From the NCBI RefSeq assembly GCF_003417065.2, contig NZ_QVLT01000001.1, forward strand, positions 174,788 to 238,787: a stretch of 64,000 nucleotides of DNA. The letters are read 5' to 3'. Below are positions 45,350 to 56,382 of the stretch, piece after piece. Under the pieces are notes generated by a model. It searched no databases, was not told the origin of the DNA, and saw nothing but the letters and a program-made list of their open reading frames with translations. The stretch comes from Hymenobacter lapidiphilus. Its GTDB lineage: Bacteria; Bacteroidota; Bacteroidia; Cytophagales; Hymenobacteraceae. The translations under genes and the position numbers were made by a program. Every line of letters begins with the position of its first letter. The stretch's first letter is position 1.

Positions 45350-45403
45350 ATGCGAATGCGCGGCTGTTGTAGCGCGTGTTGCTGCTGTTGTAGCGGCTGT
45401 TAG
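45350..45403 (+). CDS. Cys-rich leader peptide
   Basis: The 17-codon ORF encodes MRMRGCCSACCCCCSGC, with 8 Cys codons including a run of five, and ends in TAG 165 bases before metY. The same frame is open from an ATG at 45212 (63 residues), but only the last part is Cys-rich. Such runs of codons for the product-related amino acid are a hallmark of translation-based attenuation, where scarce Cys-tRNA stalls the ribosome. Cysteine-rich uORFs with this role are known in mycobacteria. The distance to metY and the C-rich spacer with a TCCGCAG/CTGCGGA hairpin near 45478-45510 suggest control by termination or by Rho. Function here is inference. Confidence 0.65.
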   Translation: MRMRGCCSACCCCCSGC

Positions 45404-45439
45404 CCAGCCCCCCGGCCTTGCGGCCTCCCTCCCACCTGA

Positions 45440-46945
<1,506 letters not shown>

Positions 46946-46969
46946 CTTTTTTGAGCTGTTGAAACCGCC

Positions 46970-47095
46970 GTAGGGGCGGGGCTTGTCCCCGCCCGCCACT
47001 TGAACGAGGTCGTGCACAAAAGCAGGCGGACCCGTTCAACGGTGTCGTTCAACAGCCCCGTTTAAGCGGCGGGCGGGGACAAGCCCCGCCCCTAC
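46970..47095. repeat. 28-bp inverted repeat between metY and metX
   Basis: GTAGGGGCGGGGCTTGTCCC... at 46970-46997 and its exact complement at 47068-47095 flank a 70-base loop region. The same family recurs at 51777-51862. Confidence 0.9.
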
Positions 47096-47123
47096 CTCAC
47101 TTTATCAGCCAAGCCCCCAACCT

Positions 47124-48151
47124 ATGCCCACTCACCAGTTCCAACTCCCGCACCCGCTGCCGCTTGAGAATGGCGGCCAGCTGGCCCACCCGGAAGTTGC
47201 CTACCAGACCTGGGGGCACCTGAACGTCGCCCGCGACAACGTGGTGTGGGTTTGCCATGCCCTGACAGCCAACGCCGACGTGGCCGACTGGTGGCCCGGT
47301 TTGGTAGGCCCAGGCCGTTACTTCGACCCGGCCGACTGGTTTATCGTGTGCGCCAACGTGCTGGGTTCCTGCTACGGCAGCACCGGCCCGCTCACGCCCG
47401 AACCCACTACCGGCCAGTTCGGCTTCCAGGAGTTCCCGCTGCTGACTGTCCGCGACCTGGTGGCGGCCCACGAGGCGCTTCGGGCGAAGCTGGGGCTGGC
47501 GCGGGTGCATACGCTTATTGGCGGTTCACTGGGCGGGCAGCAGGCGGTGGAGTGGGCGGTGCAGCAGCCGGACGTGTTCGAAAACCTGGTGCTGCTGGCC
47601 ACCAACGCCCGGCATTCGGCCTGGGGTATTGCCTTTAATGAAGCCCAGCGGCTGGCCATTTTCGCCGACCTCACCTACCAGCAGAACACGCCGGCCGGGG
47701 GCGCGGCCGGGCTGCGGGCGGCTCGCGCCGTGGCCCTGCTCAGCTACCGCAGCTACCAAGCCTACGGCCGAACCCAAACCGAACCCACCGACGCGCTACT
47801 CACCGATTTTCGGGCTGCCGCCTACCAGCGCTACCAGGGCGACAAGCTCGCGGCCCGCTTCGACGCCTATAGCTACGTGGTCCTAACCCGCGCCATGGAC
47901 AGCCATAACGTGGGCCGCGGCCGGGGTGGAGTAGCGGCGGCGCTAAATGGGGTGCGGCCCGCACGCTGGTCATCGGCATCACTTCCGACGGGTTGTTTCC
48001 GGTGGCCGAGCAGCAGCTGCTGGCCCGCCACATTCCGGGGGCCATGTACGCCGAAATGGACTCCACTTACGGTCACGACGGCTTCCTGCTGGAGGACGCC
48101 CAAATCACCCATTTCCTCGAACGATTCCACTCGCTGACTTATGCCCACTGA
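47124..48151 (+). CDS. metX: Homoserine O-acetyltransferase, frameshifted in this sequence
   Basis: MetX acetylates homoserine with acetyl-CoA to feed MetY. The alpha/beta-hydrolase nucleophile motif GGSLGGQQAVEWA (Ser nucleophile) is present, as are NPDA-like blocks and RAMDSHNVGRGRGG. The frame from 47124 goes off family after AALNGVR, near 47944-47947, and ends at 48137. The normal ending (ARTLVIGITSDGLFPVAEQQLLARHIPGA...GHDGFLLEDAQITHFLERFHSLT) continues in the other frame to 48151. One extra A in CTAAATGG restores a single frame reading AALKWGAARTLVIG. The restored gene would overlap hom by 11 bp, a natural coupling. An error in the sequence is likely. Confidence 0.9.
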
Positions 48152-49418
48152 CGTTGTTTCTGCCGCTCCCCTCACTCCCATTGCCCCTGCTCGTCCCTGG
48201 CACATCGGCCTTATCGGCTTCGGCTGCGTGGGCCAGGGCCTCTACGATATCCTACAGCAGCACCCGGCCAGTGGCTTCGTCGTCGCCCGCATCGTGGTGA
48301 AAAACCCAGCCAAGGCCCGTACGCTCCCGGCCGAGCGGTTCGAGTTTGATGCCGACGCACTGCTGGTCGACGACTCGCTCGACGTACTGGTGGAGCTGAT
48401 TGACGATGCCAACGCGGCCTTTGCGCTGGTAGCCGCGGCCCTGCTCCGCGGCCGCCGGGTAGTAACGGCCAACAAGGCCATGCTGGCCCGCCACCTGCCC
48501 GCGCTGGTGGCGCTGCAGCGCGCCCACGGTGGTACCTTATTATATGAGGCGGCCGTGTGCGGCAGCATTCCCATCATCCGCACGCTCGATGCCTATTTTG
48601 GCACTGAACCGTTGCGGCGGCTGACGGGCATCCTGAACGGCTCGTCCAACTACGTGCTCACGCGCATGGGCGAAGGCGGCACCGACTACGGCCCGGCGCT
48701 GGCCCAGGCCCAGCAGCTGGGCTTCGCCGAAACCGACCCCAGCCTCGATATGGGCGCTTTCGACCCGCGTTCCAAGGCCGTGCTGCTGGCCGCCCACGCC
48801 TACGGTTTGTTTCTTGACCCCGAGCAAGTACTCAACCTGGGTATCGAGGGCATATCGGCCACGGATATTGCCTTTGCCGCCAGCCGGGGCCAGAAAATAA
48901 AGGTGGTGGCTGGCCTGCAGCGCCTACCCGACGGCCGCGTTACGGCCCTGGTAACCCCGCAGCTGGTGGGGCCCGAGTCGCCGCTGTTTGGGGTCGATGA
49001 GGAGTTCAACGGCGTGGTGCTGGAGGCCGATTTCGCGGGCGAGCAGTTCCTGCGGGGCCGCGGGGCCGGCGGGCATCCCACCGGCTCGGCCGTGCTGGCC
49101 GACCTGGCCGCTCTGCGCCAGGGGTTCGCCTACCACTACGCCAAAACCGCCGCCCCGCCCACTCACGCCACCGACCTGGAAATCGAAATCTACCTGCGCA
49201 CCGACGAGCCCCGCCTCATCGATCTGCTCGACTTCAGCGAGGTGTCGGAAGAAGCCGACGAGGACGGCTACGTAGTGGGTTACGTGGCCTTAGCGCACCT
49301 CATCGCCCACCGCGACCTGCTGCGCGAGTACGGTGCGTTCATCATGCGTACCGGCCAGCTCCGGCCCATTGGCGAGGCAGCTACTCCGGTGCTGGAAACG
49401 GCCAGCGGAAGGGTGTAG
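48141..49418 (+). CDS. hom: Homoserine dehydrogenase
   Basis: Hom reduces aspartate semialdehyde to homoserine with NAD(P)H, feeding MetX. The Rossmann motif GLIGFGCVGQGL lies near residue 23-34 and NKAMLARHLP follows. The catalytic-domain block LYEAAVCGSIPIIRTLD...LTGILNGSSNYVLTRM and QAQQLGFAETDPSLDMGAFDPRSK are clear. An additional C-terminal region of about 80 residues resembles a small regulatory extension and not a full ACT domain. The 17-residue Pro/Ala-rich N-terminus may be partly artefact; a later start is possible. Last gene of the operon, it is followed by an inverted repeat. Confidence 0.95.
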   Translation: MPTDVVSAAPLTPIAPARPWHIGLIGFGCVGQGLYDILQQHPASGFVVARIVVKNPAKARTLPAERFEFDADALLVDDSLDVLVELIDDANAAFALVAAALLRGRRVVTANKAMLARHLPALVALQRAHGGTLLYEAAVCGSIPIIRTLDAYFGTEPLRRLTGILNGSSNYVLTRMGEGGTDYGPALAQAQQLGFAETDPSLDMGAFDPRSKAVLLAAHAYGLFLDPEQVLNLGIEGISATDIAFAASRGQKIKVVAGLQRLPDGRVTALVTPQLVGPESPLFGVDEEFNGVVLEADFAGEQFLRGRGAGGHPTGSAVLADLAALRQGFAYHYAKTAAPPTHATDLEIEIYLRTDEPRLIDLLDFSEVSEEADEDGYVVGYVALAHLIAHRDLLREYGAFIMRTGQLRPIGEAATPVLETASGRV

Positions 49419-49428
49419 AGACTCGCTA

Positions 49429-49500
49429 TTTTGCGTCTCATCGTTGCTGAGTTGCTGATGTGGGCCGGCGCACAATGGTGTTCAACAACGAGACGCAAAA
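49429..49500. repeat. Inverted repeat after hom
   Basis: TTTTGCGTCTCATCGTTG at 49429-49446 faces CAACGAGACGCAAAA at 49486-49500, between the convergent hom and hydrolase genes. A relative is at 54442-54535. Confidence 0.8.
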
Positions 49501-49510
49501 CAGTGCGGCT

Positions 49511-50650
49511 TTACTGCGGCGGCCCTACCACCGCCTCAGTTTCCGGAGAGACAGCCGGCAGCGGCAGATTCTCCGGCGGGGCTGCTCCTACCGAATCAAC
49601 CATAAATCGGCCCAGCTCCACCCGGCGCGGCGGCAGCGCGGCCGTAACAACGGCGGTGCGGCGCGGATTGAGAGCGGCAGCCAATAGCGGGCCGGGCGCA
49701 CCGGTCCCGAGCAACGGGCGCAGGAAGTCGCGCATCGGCACGAATACCGAATCAATATAAGTGGGCTCGAAGGAATAGGGCACGTGGCCGGCCCCGCGCA
49801 GGGGCCGCAGCACATTGGGCACGCCCACAGCCTGGGCGCGGCGGCGCAACACCGCGCTGCCCGCCACTACCTGGGCCGGCAGCGGACCGCCAATGAGGCC
49901 TCTATTATAGGGCACAATACCGTCGCGGGTGCCATGGATGCTGAGTAGCGGCACGTCGCCAGCCTGCAGCCAGCCGGCCTGGGCCAGCGCCCCACACAGG
50001 TTGATGACGCCGCGCGGGCGGCTGCTATAGCCGGCGTGGCCGCCGCTGCCTTCGAGGCCGCCCAGCGCCGCCAGATTCAGGTAGGCGGGCACTTCGGCAG
50101 CCTTATTGAGGTAGGCGGTTTGCAGCGCCATGAAGGCCCCGGCCGAGGAGCCACCCACGAAAATATAGCGCCCATCCACCTTGAAGCGCCGGGCCGTGGC
50201 CGCATCGTGACGGAAGAAGCGCACGGCGGCGCGCATGTCTTGGGTGGCCCGGATGGCGGCCCGGCCGATGCCCACGCTGTCGAAGGGGAAGAACAGCAGC
50301 CGATAGTCGATGCTGGCGGCCGTGTAACCCAGCCGGGCCAGGCGGGTGCAAAGCTCGGTCATCACCACGTCGTCGCGGGTACCGGTTACGAAGGCGCCCT
50401 CATGGGCCAGCAGCACCAGCGGGCGGCGGCGCACCGTGTCGTTGGCCGGCTCGTAGAAGTCGAGGTACAGCGGCTGGGTCTGGCCCAGCAGGCCGCTAAC
50501 CTGGGCAAATTCGACGTTGCGCCGCACTTTCACTTGGCTGAACAGCGGGCGGTGGTAGCGGCCTTTGGTTGTGTCGGGCGGGGCCGGTTGGGCCCGTAGA
50601 TTTGGGGCAGTCAGCCCAATCAATAGGAAGAGAAGCAGTAGAAAACGCAC
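49511..50650 (-). CDS. Secreted alpha/beta-hydrolase (carboxylesterase-like)
   Basis: This 379-residue protein has a Sec signal peptide (MRFLLLLFLLIGLTAPNLRAQ). The hydrolase core shows PLYLDFYEPANDTVRRRPLVLLAHEGAFVTG, the nucleophile elbow FVGGSSAGAFMA (GSSAG, catalytic Ser), and SIHGTRDGIVPYNRG (Asp) with GAGHVPYSFEPTY (His). The AHEGAF motif corresponds to the oxyanion HGGG position of carboxylesterases, here altered. About 75 residues after the domain are proline-rich and unassigned. It is a single gene convergent with hom. Envelope esterase activity is likely, with unknown substrate. Confidence 0.85.
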   Translation of the reverse strand: MRFLLLLFLLIGLTAPNLRAQPAPPDTTKGRYHRPLFSQVKVRRNVEFAQVSGLLGQTQPLYLDFYEPANDTVRRRPLVLLAHEGAFVTGTRDDVVMTELCTRLARLGYTAASIDYRLLFFPFDSVGIGRAAIRATQDMRAAVRFFRHDAATARRFKVDGRYIFVGGSSAGAFMALQTAYLNKAAEVPAYLNLAALGGLEGSGGHAGYSSRPRGVINLCGALAQAGWLQAGDVPLLSIHGTRDGIVPYNRGLIGGPLPAQVVAGSAVLRRRAQAVGVPNVLRPLRGAGHVPYSFEPTYIDSVFVPMRDFLRPLLGTGAPGPLLAAALNPRRTAVVTAALPPRRVELGRFMVDSVGAAPPENLPLPAVSPETEAVVGPPQ

Positions 50651-50871
50651 GGGTTAGTAACGAAGGATAGCGGGAAAGAGGTGCCGTTTGAGTTGTCAGT
50701 TGACAGTTGTTGGAAAGAACTTCATGCAGAGCATGTTGCGCATAGAGCAAGGACGAAGAATCTCGCGTGAAGTCGTTAAAGCTCCTATTGCAGCCTCAGC
50801 ACGCGAGATTCTTGTCTTGCTCTGAATGACGTTCTTTCCAACAACTATCAACTGGCAACTACTTTTGCCTG

Positions 50872-51780
50872 ATGCTTACCACCGCCCCACCCCCACTCCG
50901 CCCCGCCGACCAAGTGGCCATCGTCTGCCCGGCGCGGGCGGCCTCGCACGCCGAGCTGGCCGCGGCCGTAGCCACGCTCGAAGGCTGGGGCCTGTGCGTG
51001 CGGCTGGGCGCGAGCACCAACGTAACGCAGCACCAGTTCGGCGGCGCCGACGAAGTGCGCCGCCTCGACCTGCAGCAACAACTCGACGACCCCGAAATCC
51101 GGGCCATTTTCTGTGCCCGCGGCGGTTACGGCACCACCCGCATCATAGACGAGCTCGACTTCACGCGCTTCGCTGAAGCGCCAAAATGGGTGGCCGGCTT
51201 CTCCGACATCACCACCCTCAACTGCCATCTGCTGGCCCGGGGTTTTCAGAGTATCCACGGCGTAATGCCGCTTTTATTTAATCAGGAAGGTGGGGCCGAA
51301 TCGTTGGAGAGCCTGCGGCGGGCGCTATTTGGCGAGGCGCTGGCGTATGAGGTGCCGGCCCACCCGCTCAACCGCCTCGGCACTGCTACCGGCGAGCTGG
51401 TGGGCGGCAACCTGAGCATCCTGCAAACCCTCACCGGCACCGCTTCCGACGTAGCTACGAGGGGCCGCATCCTGTTTCTGGAAGACATCGACGAGTACCT
51501 TTACGCCGTCGACCGGATGCTGGTGCACCTCGACCGCACCGGCAAGCTGGCCGGGCTGGCCGGGTTGGTAGTTGGCCATTTCACCAACCCCCAGGACAAC
51601 ACCATTCCCTTCGGCCTCACGCCCGGCGAAATCATCAACCACTACGCTGCCCACTACCCTTTCCCGGTGGCCCACGGCTTCCCCGTCGGCCACGAACCGC
51701 ACAACTTGGCCTTGGTAGTGGGGCAGCAAGTTCGGCTGACGGTGGATGAAACGGGAGTCCGGCTATTGAGAGCGGTGTAG
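50872..51780 (+). CDS. ldcA: LD-carboxypeptidase (peptidase S66)
   Basis: This enzyme removes the terminal D-Ala from cytoplasmic L,D-tetrapeptides in murein recycling. The 302-residue length and blocks match S66: RPADQVAIVCPARAAS, IFCARGGYGTTRIIDELDF, GFSDITTLNCHLLARGFQSIHG (the Ser nucleophile in the SDI motif), VGGNLSILQTLTGT, FLEDIDEYLYAVDRMLVHLDRTG and VVGHFTNPQDN. No signal peptide is present. The gene symbol is by family resemblance. It is convergent with the MutS-like gene and shares a repeat-containing tail. Confidence 0.9.
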   Translation: MLTTAPPPLRPADQVAIVCPARAASHAELAAAVATLEGWGLCVRLGASTNVTQHQFGGADEVRRLDLQQQLDDPEIRAIFCARGGYGTTRIIDELDFTRFAEAPKWVAGFSDITTLNCHLLARGFQSIHGVMPLLFNQEGGAESLESLRRALFGEALAYEVPAHPLNRLGTATGELVGGNLSILQTLTGTASDVATRGRILFLEDIDEYLYAVDRMLVHLDRTGKLAGLAGLVVGHFTNPQDNTIPFGLTPGEIINHYAAHYPFPVAHGFPVGHEPHNLALVVGQQVRLTVDETGVRLLRAV

Positions 51781-51862
51781 GGTGCGGGGCTTGCCCCCGC
51801 CCGCCGTTAAGCGGTGGCGTGCGTGTCGTTCAACGGCGGGCGGGGACAAGCCCCGCCCCTAC
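51777..51862. repeat. Inverted repeat between ldcA and the MutS-like gene
   Basis: The left arm from 51777 (GTAGGGTGCGGGGCTTGCCC...) and the right arm ending at 51862 (...GACAAGCCCCGCCCCTAC) are imperfect complements of the same family as 46970-47095. The ldcA stop codon lies within the left arm and the right arm abuts the MutS-like stop. Confidence 0.85.
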
Positions 51863-53148
51863 ACCATTCTCAGCAGCTCCGGCAGACCTTCCTTATCAAA
51901 TAGAATCCGGCCGATTTTCAGGCTCGACCAGCCGGGTTGAAGGCGGTAAGAAAATACCGGTAGGCCCTCATGCAGGGTGCATTCTATGCAGAAAGTGCGG
52001 CGGCCGGGCTGGGCGGGCAGTTGGCTTTCGAGCTGGAGCAGGTGAGTGGAAATCAGGAAGCACGAATGCGGGAAGGCTGCCAGCCCGGCCACAGTGGCGC
52101 GGGTGATGTCGAGGGCGTCATCCACGTTGGTGCCCCGGAATAGCTCGTCGAACACCGCAAACACGCGGCCCGGCCCCTGCGCAGCTTTCAGCACGGCCTT
52201 CAGGTTGCGGATTTCGGCCAGGAAGTGACTGTAGCCACCGCTGAGACTGTCGGCCAGGTTGATGGCCACCACAATGGACGAGTAGAACGGCAGCCGGGCC
52301 GCGGCGGCCGGCACGCCCAGACCCGCGTGGGCCAGGTACACGCACAGCCCCAGGGCCTTGAGCAGCGTAGATTTCCCCGACATATTCGGGCCCGTCAGCA
52401 GCAACACATTATCGTCGGGGTCCAGAGCCAGCGTGTTCTTCACTGGGGCAATTAGCAGCGGGTGGTAGAAATCGGCCAGGTGCAGGCCCGTTGGCTGGAA
52501 ATCCGGAAACTCGAAGCCCCGTTGACGCAGGCCTTTCGCTACCGACCAACAGGCTTCCAGCCAGAAAAAGGCCATCCAGAAACCGGCCAGCTCCTCCTCA
52601 TCTACGGCGTGCAGCTGCCGGGCAAAGTCCACCATGCGGCCCGCCGAAAACTGGTCTTCAGCAATGGCTGCGGCGGCCGAATTGAGGCTGAAACGCTCCA
52701 GAAACCGGGTAATCGTGCCGAGGCGGGTGCGGGCAAAGGGCGGGAAACCGGTGGGGTCGAGGCGGCGGAAATAGTGCTGCTCCAGCCGCTGCAAAAACAT
52801 GATAACCTGCACGTAACGCGCGCGGGTACGGTAGCGCGTTTCCTCCGACACCAGCAGCCGCGCCGCCAGCCGCACCCGGTTGGTTTCCAACGCCAGTTGC
52901 CCACCCACTACCTCGTGCAGGAACCGCTGCACCTCGGCCAGCTGAATGCGGGAGTAGCTGAAATCCCCGATAACGTCCCACTGGGCCAACAGCGTCCGAA
53001 ACACGGCCTGCTTCTGCCGCACCAGCTCCGGGCTGGGCGGCAGCTCCCGCAGCAGCCCGCGCACTGCCTCTTCGGCCGCGTGGCAGTGCGTAAAGTTGAA
53101 CAGCGGCAGGATGTCGGCATCGAGCCGCAGGTCGTCAACGAGGAGCAT
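51859..53148 (-). CDS. MutS-like ATPase domain protein
   Basis: The 429-residue protein holds the core and ATPase parts of MutS without the mismatch-recognition domain. A helical lever region (FTHCHAAEEAVRGLLRELPP...LQRLEQHYFRR) precedes Walker A TGPNMSGKSTLLKALGL (roughly residue 265-280), ADSLSGGYSHFLAEIRNLKAVL, Walker B VFAVFDELFRGTN and LISTHLLQLESQL. Lack of the N-terminal domains argues against classical mismatch repair. MutS-related ATPases of this build have unassigned roles in Bacteroidetes. It is convergent with ldcA. Confidence 0.88.
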   Translation of the reverse strand: MLLVDDLRLDADILPLFNFTHCHAAEEAVRGLLRELPPSPELVRQKQAVFRTLLAQWDVIGDFSYSRIQLAEVQRFLHEVVGGQLALETNRVRLAARLLVSEETRYRTRARYVQVIMFLQRLEQHYFRRLDPTGFPPFARTRLGTITRFLERFSLNSAAAAIAEDQFSAGRMVDFARQLHAVDEEELAGFWMAFFWLEACWSVAKGLRQRGFEFPDFQPTGLHLADFYHPLLIAPVKNTLALDPDDNVLLLTGPNMSGKSTLLKALGLCVYLAHAGLGVPAAAARLPFYSSIVVAINLADSLSGGYSHFLAEIRNLKAVLKAAQGPGRVFAVFDELFRGTNVDDALDITRATVAGLAAFPHSCFLISTHLLQLESQLPAQPGRRTFCIECTLHEGLPVFSYRLQPGWSSLKIGRILFDKEGLPELLRMV

Positions 53149-53333
53149 TTAGTTTGAGCTGTCAGCCTTTGTTCTAGGTAGCAAATCTGCGTAAACAATC
53201 AACATAAGCACTTTGGAACAGCCATAACGCGAAGGAGCCCCGGCAGCTTGCACTACTGGGGCTCCTTCGCGTAGAATTGTCCTCTGAACCAAGGCTAACA
53301 GCCAACATCTCAGGGCTAATAACTCACAAAAAT

Positions 53334-54344
53334 CTACTGTCCATAGATAACCGTCAGCACCGTCTGGCCCACCGCTTTGAGGGTGCGCCGGTCAATGACG
53401 CTCATGTTGTCCTGGGTGGTGTGGTGGTAGGGCCGGAACTCGCCGCTGGGCAGAAAGTCGATGATGTCGATGGTGCGCACGCCGGCTTGGTTGGTGTACA
53501 CGTGGTCGTCATCAATGGAAGGAGCATCGGCATACAGAAAGAAGTCGGAAAAGCCCAACTGGGAGGCTGTATTCCACACTTTCTCCACCACATCGGGGGC
53601 CTTTTCGCGTGAGAGGCCCTCACGGCTGAACTTGGCTCCCTGGGCTCCCACCATGTCGAGCAGGATGCCAAAGTTGGCCTTGTAGTTGGCGGGCACCACG
53701 TTTTTGGCCCAGTACTGCGAGCCCAGGCACCAACTGTCCTGGCTGCCGAGCAGGTTCGTTTTGTCGGCCTGCGTTACGCCGTCGTAGCCGTAATCCTCCG
53801 AGTCGAAGAGGATGAAATCGACGCCTACTCCTGGCGCTAGGCTATCGGGCTGGGCGGCCAGCACGCGGGCCAGTTCCAGGGCCACGGCCACGCCACTGGC
53901 GCCGTCGGAAGCACCGTCGAGGGGCGCGTTCTTGTTCTCGGCATCCTTATCGGCGAAGGGGCGGGTGTCCCAGTGGGCAAACACGGCCACCCGGCGCGGG
54001 GCCTCGGGGTGAAAGCGGGCGATGATGTTACGCGACTTGAGGATGTTGCCGTCAAACGCCTTGGCCTCGAAAGGCTGCTCCTGCACCGTAAGGCCATGCT
54101 TTTTGAATTGCCCGATAATCCAGTCGCCGGTTTTTACGTGGGCGGCCGTGTTGGGCACCCGTGGCCCGAAGGCCACCTGCTTCGCGGTAAAGGCGTAAGC
54201 CGAATCGGCGTTGAAAGCGGGCGTTTTGGGCAGGGCCGCTACTTCGGCGGCCACCGTATCGGCGGTGTCTTTTTTGCCGGGGCAGCCAGTGAGCAGCAGC
54301 AGGCCCGCCAGCGCGGCCGGAACAAATCGGAGGGTGGTTTTCAT
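53334..54344 (-). CDS. M28-family metallopeptidase lipoprotein
   Basis: The 336-residue protein has a lipoprotein signal peptide (PAALAGLLLLTGCPGKK, lipobox LLTGC). The M28 zinc-site residues are visible as VFAHWDTRPF (His/Asp), LDGASDGASGVAVALE (bridging Asp), FILFDSEDYG (Glu/Asp pair) and HHTTQDN near the C-terminus (final His). The ordering also fits glutaminyl-peptide cyclotransferases, which share this fold. Either an aminopeptidase or a glutaminyl cyclase at the periplasm is likely. Confidence 0.9.
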   Translation of the reverse strand: MKTTLRFVPAALAGLLLLTGCPGKKDTADTVAAEVAALPKTPAFNADSAYAFTAKQVAFGPRVPNTAAHVKTGDWIIGQFKKHGLTVQEQPFEAKAFDGNILKSRNIIARFHPEAPRRVAVFAHWDTRPFADKDAENKNAPLDGASDGASGVAVALELARVLAAQPDSLAPGVGVDFILFDSEDYGYDGVTQADKTNLLGSQDSWCLGSQYWAKNVVPANYKANFGILLDMVGAQGAKFSREGLSREKAPDVVEKVWNTASQLGFSDFFLYADAPSIDDDHVYTNQAGVRTIDIIDFLPSGEFRPYHHTTQDNMSVIDRRTLKAVGQTVLTVIYGQ

Positions 54345-54441
54345 GGGCAGAAATGCGCGTTGGGTAATAAGCTATTCGCTCTTGTACTGGTTGCAAAGCG
54401 TAACACGAAACTAAGAAACTGTTCGGGCTTGCTAGGAACGG

Positions 54442-54535
54442 TGTAGAGACGCAACGTTTTGCGTCTCGTCGTTGAACGACGGTGCAAAACGGTCGATATC
54501 AGCATCGACGAGATGCAATATTTCGCGTCCCTACA
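54442..54535. repeat. Inverted repeat between M28 peptidase and cysS genes
   Basis: TGTAGAGACGCAACGTTTTG... from 54442 faces ...TTTCGCGTCCCTACA ending at 54535, with an inner GTTTTGCGTCTCGTCG / CGACGAGATGCAA pair. It is of the same family as 49429-49500. Confidence 0.75.
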
Positions 54536-54575
54536 TTATTCTCGGCCAACTCCAAAGCTTCCACGTTTCACTCCG

Positions 54576-56081
54576 CTACTCCTCGCTATAGGCCCAGTCG
54601 ACGCCGGTTTTGGAGTCCTTCACCACGATGCCCTGCTGCTTGAGTGCGGCCCGGATTTCGTCGACTTTGCCGTAGTCCTTAGCGGTTTTGGCTTCCTGGT
54701 AGAAGTGCAGCGTCAGGCTTAGCAGGTCTTCGGCGCGGGCGCGGGGCTCGTCGCGCAGGCCCAGCACGTCCTGCACCAGGGTGCGGTAGGTGGCGGTGGC
54801 TTCTGCCAGGGCTTCGGGGCTTACCTGGGCCAGCGTATCAGGCTTAGCCGCGTAGCCGTTGAGTTTGCGCAGCAGGTTGAAGAGGCTGGCCAGCGTGCGG
54901 GCCGTGTTCAGGTCGTCGTTGAGGCCGGTGAAGCAGTCGTCGGCCAGTTTGCGCAGCTCGGCATCGGCGGCGCTGGTGTCGGCGGCGGCTTCCGTGCCTT
55001 CGGGCAGCTGCAGCTTTTCCAGCAGGCGCAGGCCGTTCATTATTTTACGGTAGCCCTTACCGGCGGCCTGCAGGCCCTCATCGGTAATATCGACGGGGCT
55101 GCGGTAATGGGCCTGGAGCAGGAAGAAGCGGGTTGTCATGGGCGAGTAGGCCTGGGCCAGCACCTCATTCTCGCCGCTGAAAAGCTGGCTGATGGTGATG
55201 AAGTTACCCGCCGACTTGCTCATCTTCTGGCCGTTCACCGTTATCATGTTGTTGTGCATCCACACCCGGGCTTCATTGGTGGGATGCTCGCAGGCCTGGC
55301 TCTGGGCAATTTCGCATTCGTGGTGCGGAAACATCAGGTCCAGTCCGCCGCCGTGAATATCGAACTCGGCGCCGAGGTACTTGCGGCTCATGGCCGAGCA
55401 TTCGAGGTGCCAGCCGGGGAAGCCTTCGCTCCAGGGCGAAGGCCAGTGCATGAGGTGATGCTCATCGGCCCGCTTCCAAAGGGCAAAATCCAGCGGGCTG
55501 CGCTTCTCGTCCTGGCCCGTCAGGTTATCGCGCGAGCCGGCCAGCAGCTCCTCCACTACCCGGTTCGAAAGCTTGCCGTACTCGTTGCCGGCAGCATTGT
55601 AGGCCGGCACATCGAAGTACACCGAGCCGTTGGATTCGTAGGCAAAGCCGTTGCCGATAATCTGCTTCACCATCTCAATCTGCTCGATGATGTGGCCACT
55701 GGCGCGGGGCGTAATGTCGGGCGGCAGGCAGCCCAGGGCCACCATGTGGTCCTGGTAAAGGTTGGTGTAGCCCTCGGCCACCTCCATAGGTTCCACCTGC
55801 CGGGCCCGGGCAATCCGGCCAATTTTGTCCTCGCCCTCGTCGGCATCGTCTACCAGGTGGCCCACGTCGGTGATGTTGCGCACGTAGCGCACCTTATAGT
55901 CAAGGTAGCGCAGGTAACGCGTGAGCACATCGAACACCACCGGACCGCGGGCGTTGCCCACGTGGGCCTCGCTGTACACCGTTGGGCCACATAGGTACAC
56001 GCCCACAAAAGGCGCGTTCAGGGGTTCAAACGGGGCTTTTTGACGGGTAAGCGTGTTGTAGAGCGAGAGAGGCTGGGGCAT
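54576..56081 (-). CDS. cysS: Cysteine--tRNA ligase
   Basis: CysRS charges tRNA-Cys. It is a class I synthetase of 501 residues. The zinc-site Cys and HIGH-like motif are in [21 protein letters not shown]. Further blocks are [14 protein letters not shown] (zinc Cys), [22 protein letters not shown] and the KMSKS loop [14 protein letters not shown]. The C-terminal DALR-type helical domain is complete. The frame opens at 56126; the ATG at 56081 is preferred as the extra residues encode a repeat-derived sequence. The gene is relevant to the Cys-rich leader of the met operon but unlinked. Confidence 0.97.
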   Translation of the reverse strand: MPQPLSLYNTLTRQKAPFEPLNAPFVGVYLCGPTVYSEAHVGNARGPVVFDVLTRYLRYLDYKVRYVRNITDVGHLVDDADEGEDKIGRIARARQVEPMEVAEGYTNLYQDHMVALGCLPPDITPRASGHIIEQIEMVKQIIGNGFAYESNGSVYFDVPAYNAAGNEYGKLSNRVVEELLAGSRDNLTGQDEKRSPLDFALWKRADEHHLMHWPSPWSEGFPGWHLECSAMSRKYLGAEFDIHGGGLDLMFPHHECEIAQSQACEHPTNEARVWMHNNMITVNGQKMSKSAGNFITISQLFSGENEVLAQAYSPMTTRFFLLQAHYRSPVDITDEGLQAAGKGYRKIMNGLRLLEKLQLPEGTEAAADTSAADAELRKLADDCFTGLNDDLNTARTLASLFNLLRKLNGYAAKPDTLAQVSPEALAEATATYRTLVQDVLGLRDEPRARAEDLLSLTLHFYQEAKTAKDYGKVDEIRAALKQQGIVVKDSKTGVDWAYSEE

Positions 56082-56382
56082 ATGTACTGAGCTATTAGCT
56101 TTCAGCTGATAGCTGTTAGCTTTCATTTTGATTGACAGGCGCTTCTACTTGTAGAAAGTGGCGTCGGTGCGTGAGCGGGTGCGGTGCAAAAGTAACGGCA
56201 GTTTCCCAGAGTGCGGAAAGACGAGAAGAAACAGGCTAATAAGCCCGAATTATGGATAACAAAGTCTAAAGCCCGACTCAAACGGTATAAAACCTCGGCC
56301 AGCCAGTCTATAAAGTTCAATCGGGGGTTTATAAAGACGGGTAGCCAGTATAAAAGTCGTGGCACCACGGTCACTCATTTCG
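56082..56382. other. Gap between cysS and the EEP gene
   Basis: These 301 bases contain an AGCTGTTAGC-type repeat at 56086-56125. The rest holds no convincing gene, promoter or hairpin that I can see. Confidence 0.5.
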
